Source: Methanosalsum sp.
GTDB taxonomy: Archaea; Halobacteriota; Methanosarcinia; Methanosarcinales; Methanosarcinaceae
Reading direction: 5' to 3'
Assembly: GCA_007127385.1 (NCBI GenBank)
Contig: SKZM01000015.1
Coordinates: 1 to 7,339, forward strand
Length of the DNA: 7,339 nt
The notes beneath the pieces were generated by a model. That model searched no databases. It was not told the DNA's origin and saw only the letters and a list, made by a program, of their open reading frames with translations. Numbering within the stretch: the first letter of the stretch is position 1; each line of letters opens with the position of its first letter. The position numbers and the translations under genes are program-made. Positions 6,017 to 7,339 of the stretch are shown here, in pieces.

Positions 6017-7063
6017 CTAATGATCGTGATCATGGGTATGCAATTGTTTAACATGTATCCCCTTTTCTTCAAATATTTCTTTTATTGATGATTCAACAAT
6101 TTCTATAAGTTTCTCAGAAGAGATATTCGAAATTGCAGACAAAATATTAAGCTTTGGGGAAGAAGGCCCGTTTTGAGGTTCTATCACTTCTATCTGAAGA
6201 GATTCAAAATAAGCAGTAACACTTGCCTTTATTATCTCATTACCGGTATTTAGATAAATCTTTATATGGCCCACAAATTCAGGGTTCAGAGTCTCGACCC
6301 GGCCTTTGATTGTCATAACAATGCTCTCAGCCATTTCATCTGCTCTCAGGTCATCAAATCCTTCATCTATCACAAACTCACGGGCATAGGTAGCAATACC
6401 AGAACATGCAATTGAATCCAGTTCTTCACCGGACAGCTCACTTATAGCCTCAAGCTGCATTTTCTGGTCTTCGAACAGCATTTCTATGAATTCCCGGAAA
6501 TTCTCATCTTCCTCTTTTGCAGAAAGTGCCACCACTCTTGCATCCGGATTGAGCTGACGAACCGATTCTTTGATTATTGGCAGTTCTATTGGATCTATCA
6601 GATCCTTCTTATTGATAACCAGGATCTCGGCATCGATGATCTGACGCTGGGAAAAGTGTCTTACTTCCTTTAGAAGATGTTTGAACCTGCTGCCATCTAT
6701 CAGTGTTACAAGGGGAGAAAATTTCACATCAGGTATCTCCATTAGCATGACCTCATTTCTGATAATATGGGGAAATGCAATGCCTGTTGGTTCGATCAAC
6801 AGAAAATCAGGATCATAGGTCTTTCGAAGCTTTGATACTGTAAATTTCATATCTCTTTTCAGACTGCAGCATATGCATCCGCTGGTCAGTTCAGTAGTAT
6901 CAAAGCCATACTTTGAAATCACCTCACCATCGACACCAACCTCTCCGATCTCATTGACTATGATAGCTACGCGGTGACCCAGCTTATTGAGATACTTTCC
7001 AAGATTGAGTACAGTCGTTGTTTTACCGCTTCCCAGAAATCCACCAATTATCAGAACTCTCAT
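6017..7063 (-). CDS. CobW/COG0523-family GTPase, putative metallochaperone
   Basis: G3E-class P-loop GTPase of 348 residues, of the COG0523 group that delivers metals (zinc, cobalt, iron and others) to target proteins. Visible motifs: Walker A GGFLGSGKTT at 7-16; the switch segment NEIGEVGVDGEV near 37-48; the family metal motif GCICC at 62-66, with Cys63, Cys65 and Cys66; IEPTG at 90-94; and the guanine-specificity motif NKKD at 151-154. The protein ends in HTHDHDH, a His-rich tail likely to bind metal. The region about 225-330 shows no CobW_C hallmark that I recognise and may be a special partner-binding domain. The ATG has a GGAG site 12 bases upstream, a rather long spacing. It lies 38 bases behind the ferredoxin frame with no promoter visible between, so the two are probably cotranscribed. 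The metal and client are unknown; MtaB zinc or corrinoid handling are candidates by context. Confidence 0.92.
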   Translation of the reverse strand: MRVLIIGGFLGSGKTTTVLNLGKYLNKLGHRVAIIVNEIGEVGVDGEVISKYGFDTTELTSGCICCSLKRDMKFTVSKLRKTYDPDFLLIEPTGIAFPHIIRNEVMLMEIPDVKFSPLVTLIDGSRFKHLLKEVRHFSQRQIIDAEILVINKKDLIDPIELPIIKESVRQLNPDARVVALSAKEEDENFREFIEMLFEDQKMQLEAISELSGEELDSIACSGIATYAREFVIDEGFDDLRADEMAESIVMTIKGRVETLNPEFVGHIKIYLNTGNEIIKASVTAYFESLQIEVIEPQNGPSSPKLNILSAISNISSEKLIEIVESSIKEIFEEKGIHVKQLHTHDHDH

Positions 7064-7101
7064 GATCTATTAATTCTCCAGATAAACTATTCAGTATCTA
7101 A

Positions 7102-7339
7102 TTAACTCTTTGCAACCACCAGATTCTCCCACTTAAACTTATCAGGGGGACAGGCATGTATACATTTCTGACAGTTTGAGCCGTCACACAGGTCCGTTCG
7201 TATAAGCACAATTCCCTCATCATCCATCTCAATGGCATCGTTTGGACAGACCCGGATACATTTACGACATTCCTCACAGTCTTCAATCTTCATGGTAAGA
7301 TAGGTACCAACCCGTTCAATAACTGAAAGGCCTTCATCT
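7102..7339 (-). CDS. 2x[4Fe-4S] ferredoxin domain, probably partial at the window edge
   Basis: Low-potential electron-transfer domain with two [4Fe-4S] binding motifs. Counting from the in-frame ATG at 7291-7293, the first is CEECRKCIRVCP with Cys6, 9, 12 and 16; the second is CDGSNCQKCIHACP with Cys36, 41, 44 and 48, where an extra two residues separate the first pair (CX4C in place of CX2C). From that ATG the product would be 63 residues, about the size of a small ferredoxin. However, the frame stays open for 15 more codons to the right edge (DEGLSVIERVGTYLT), with no stop and no other start, and the ATG has no clear Shine-Dalgarno site. I therefore favour the C-terminal domain of a longer protein, such as a RamA/MAP-type corrinoid activation protein, which ends in a two-cluster ferredoxin domain; that identity is inferred. 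The GTPase follows 38 bases downstream. Confidence 0.8.
   Translation of the reverse strand, partial: DEGLSVIERVGTYLTMKIEDCEECRKCIRVCPNDAIEMDDEGIVLIRTDLCDGSNCQKCIHACPPDKFKWENLVVAKS

Noticed and set aside
6017..6019. TAG stop of the GTPase as a possible pyrrolysine codon
   Set aside because: Pyrrolysine is relevant in methylotrophic methanogens, but read-through would add only 11 residues before a TAA, and the His-rich tail is a natural end for this family.
7098..7286. Second minus-strand frame over the ferredoxin
   Set aside because: It is the shifted shadow of the ferredoxin frame and lacks the paired cysteine motifs.

Overview
The window reads as chromosome of a methylotrophic methanogenic archaeon, most likely Methanosarcinales (Methanosarcina, Methanolobus, Methanococcoides or Methanohalophilus type). 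The main reason is an unmistakable mtaC-mtaB pair, the methanol-specific corrinoid protein and methanol:corrinoid methyltransferase, with all expected metal ligands at or within one residue of the positions known from Methanosarcina barkeri. The DNA is AT-rich, gaps hold archaeal TATA boxes of the TTTATATA type, and oligo-T tracts follow genes. The genus cannot be fixed from the sequence alone.

Every gene lies on the minus strand, so transcription runs from high to low coordinates. In that order: (1) a two-cluster ferredoxin domain at the right edge (7102-7339), whose frame stays open to the edge and which may be the C-terminus of a larger protein; (2) 38 bases later, a COG0523/CobW-type GTPase with a CICC metal motif and a His-rich tail (6017-7063); (3) a 278-base gap with a TATA box, a perfect 11-base palindrome and a 10-bp inverted repeat; (4) a 1082-residue soluble sensor with six PAS and two GAF domains but no kinase, DNA-binding or other output domain (2490-5738); (5) a 144-base gap with an oligo-T terminator for the sensor and a promoter for the next operon; (6) mtaC (1575-2342) and (7) mtaB (179-1564), 10 bases apart; (8) a 178-base tail with oligo-T terminators and possibly a promoter for the next gene to the left.

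Working model: MtaB uses a zinc site to move the methyl group of methanol onto the Co(I) corrinoid of MtaC; a methylcobamide:coenzyme M methyltransferase (MtaA, not in this window) passes it to coenzyme M. The corrinoid occasionally oxidises to inactive Co(II) and needs low-potential electrons and an activation protein (MAP/RamA type), a job the ferredoxin-like protein could belong to. The GTPase is a candidate metallochaperone, for instance for the MtaB zinc. The sensor could report redox, ligand or substrate state. The enzymology of mtaC and mtaB is established; the roles of the other three genes in this pathway are inferred from position only.

The points most worth following are the output-less sensor beside mtaCB, the possible link of a COG0523 GTPase to a zinc methyltransferase, the open frame of the ferredoxin, and the palindromes in front of the sensor gene.
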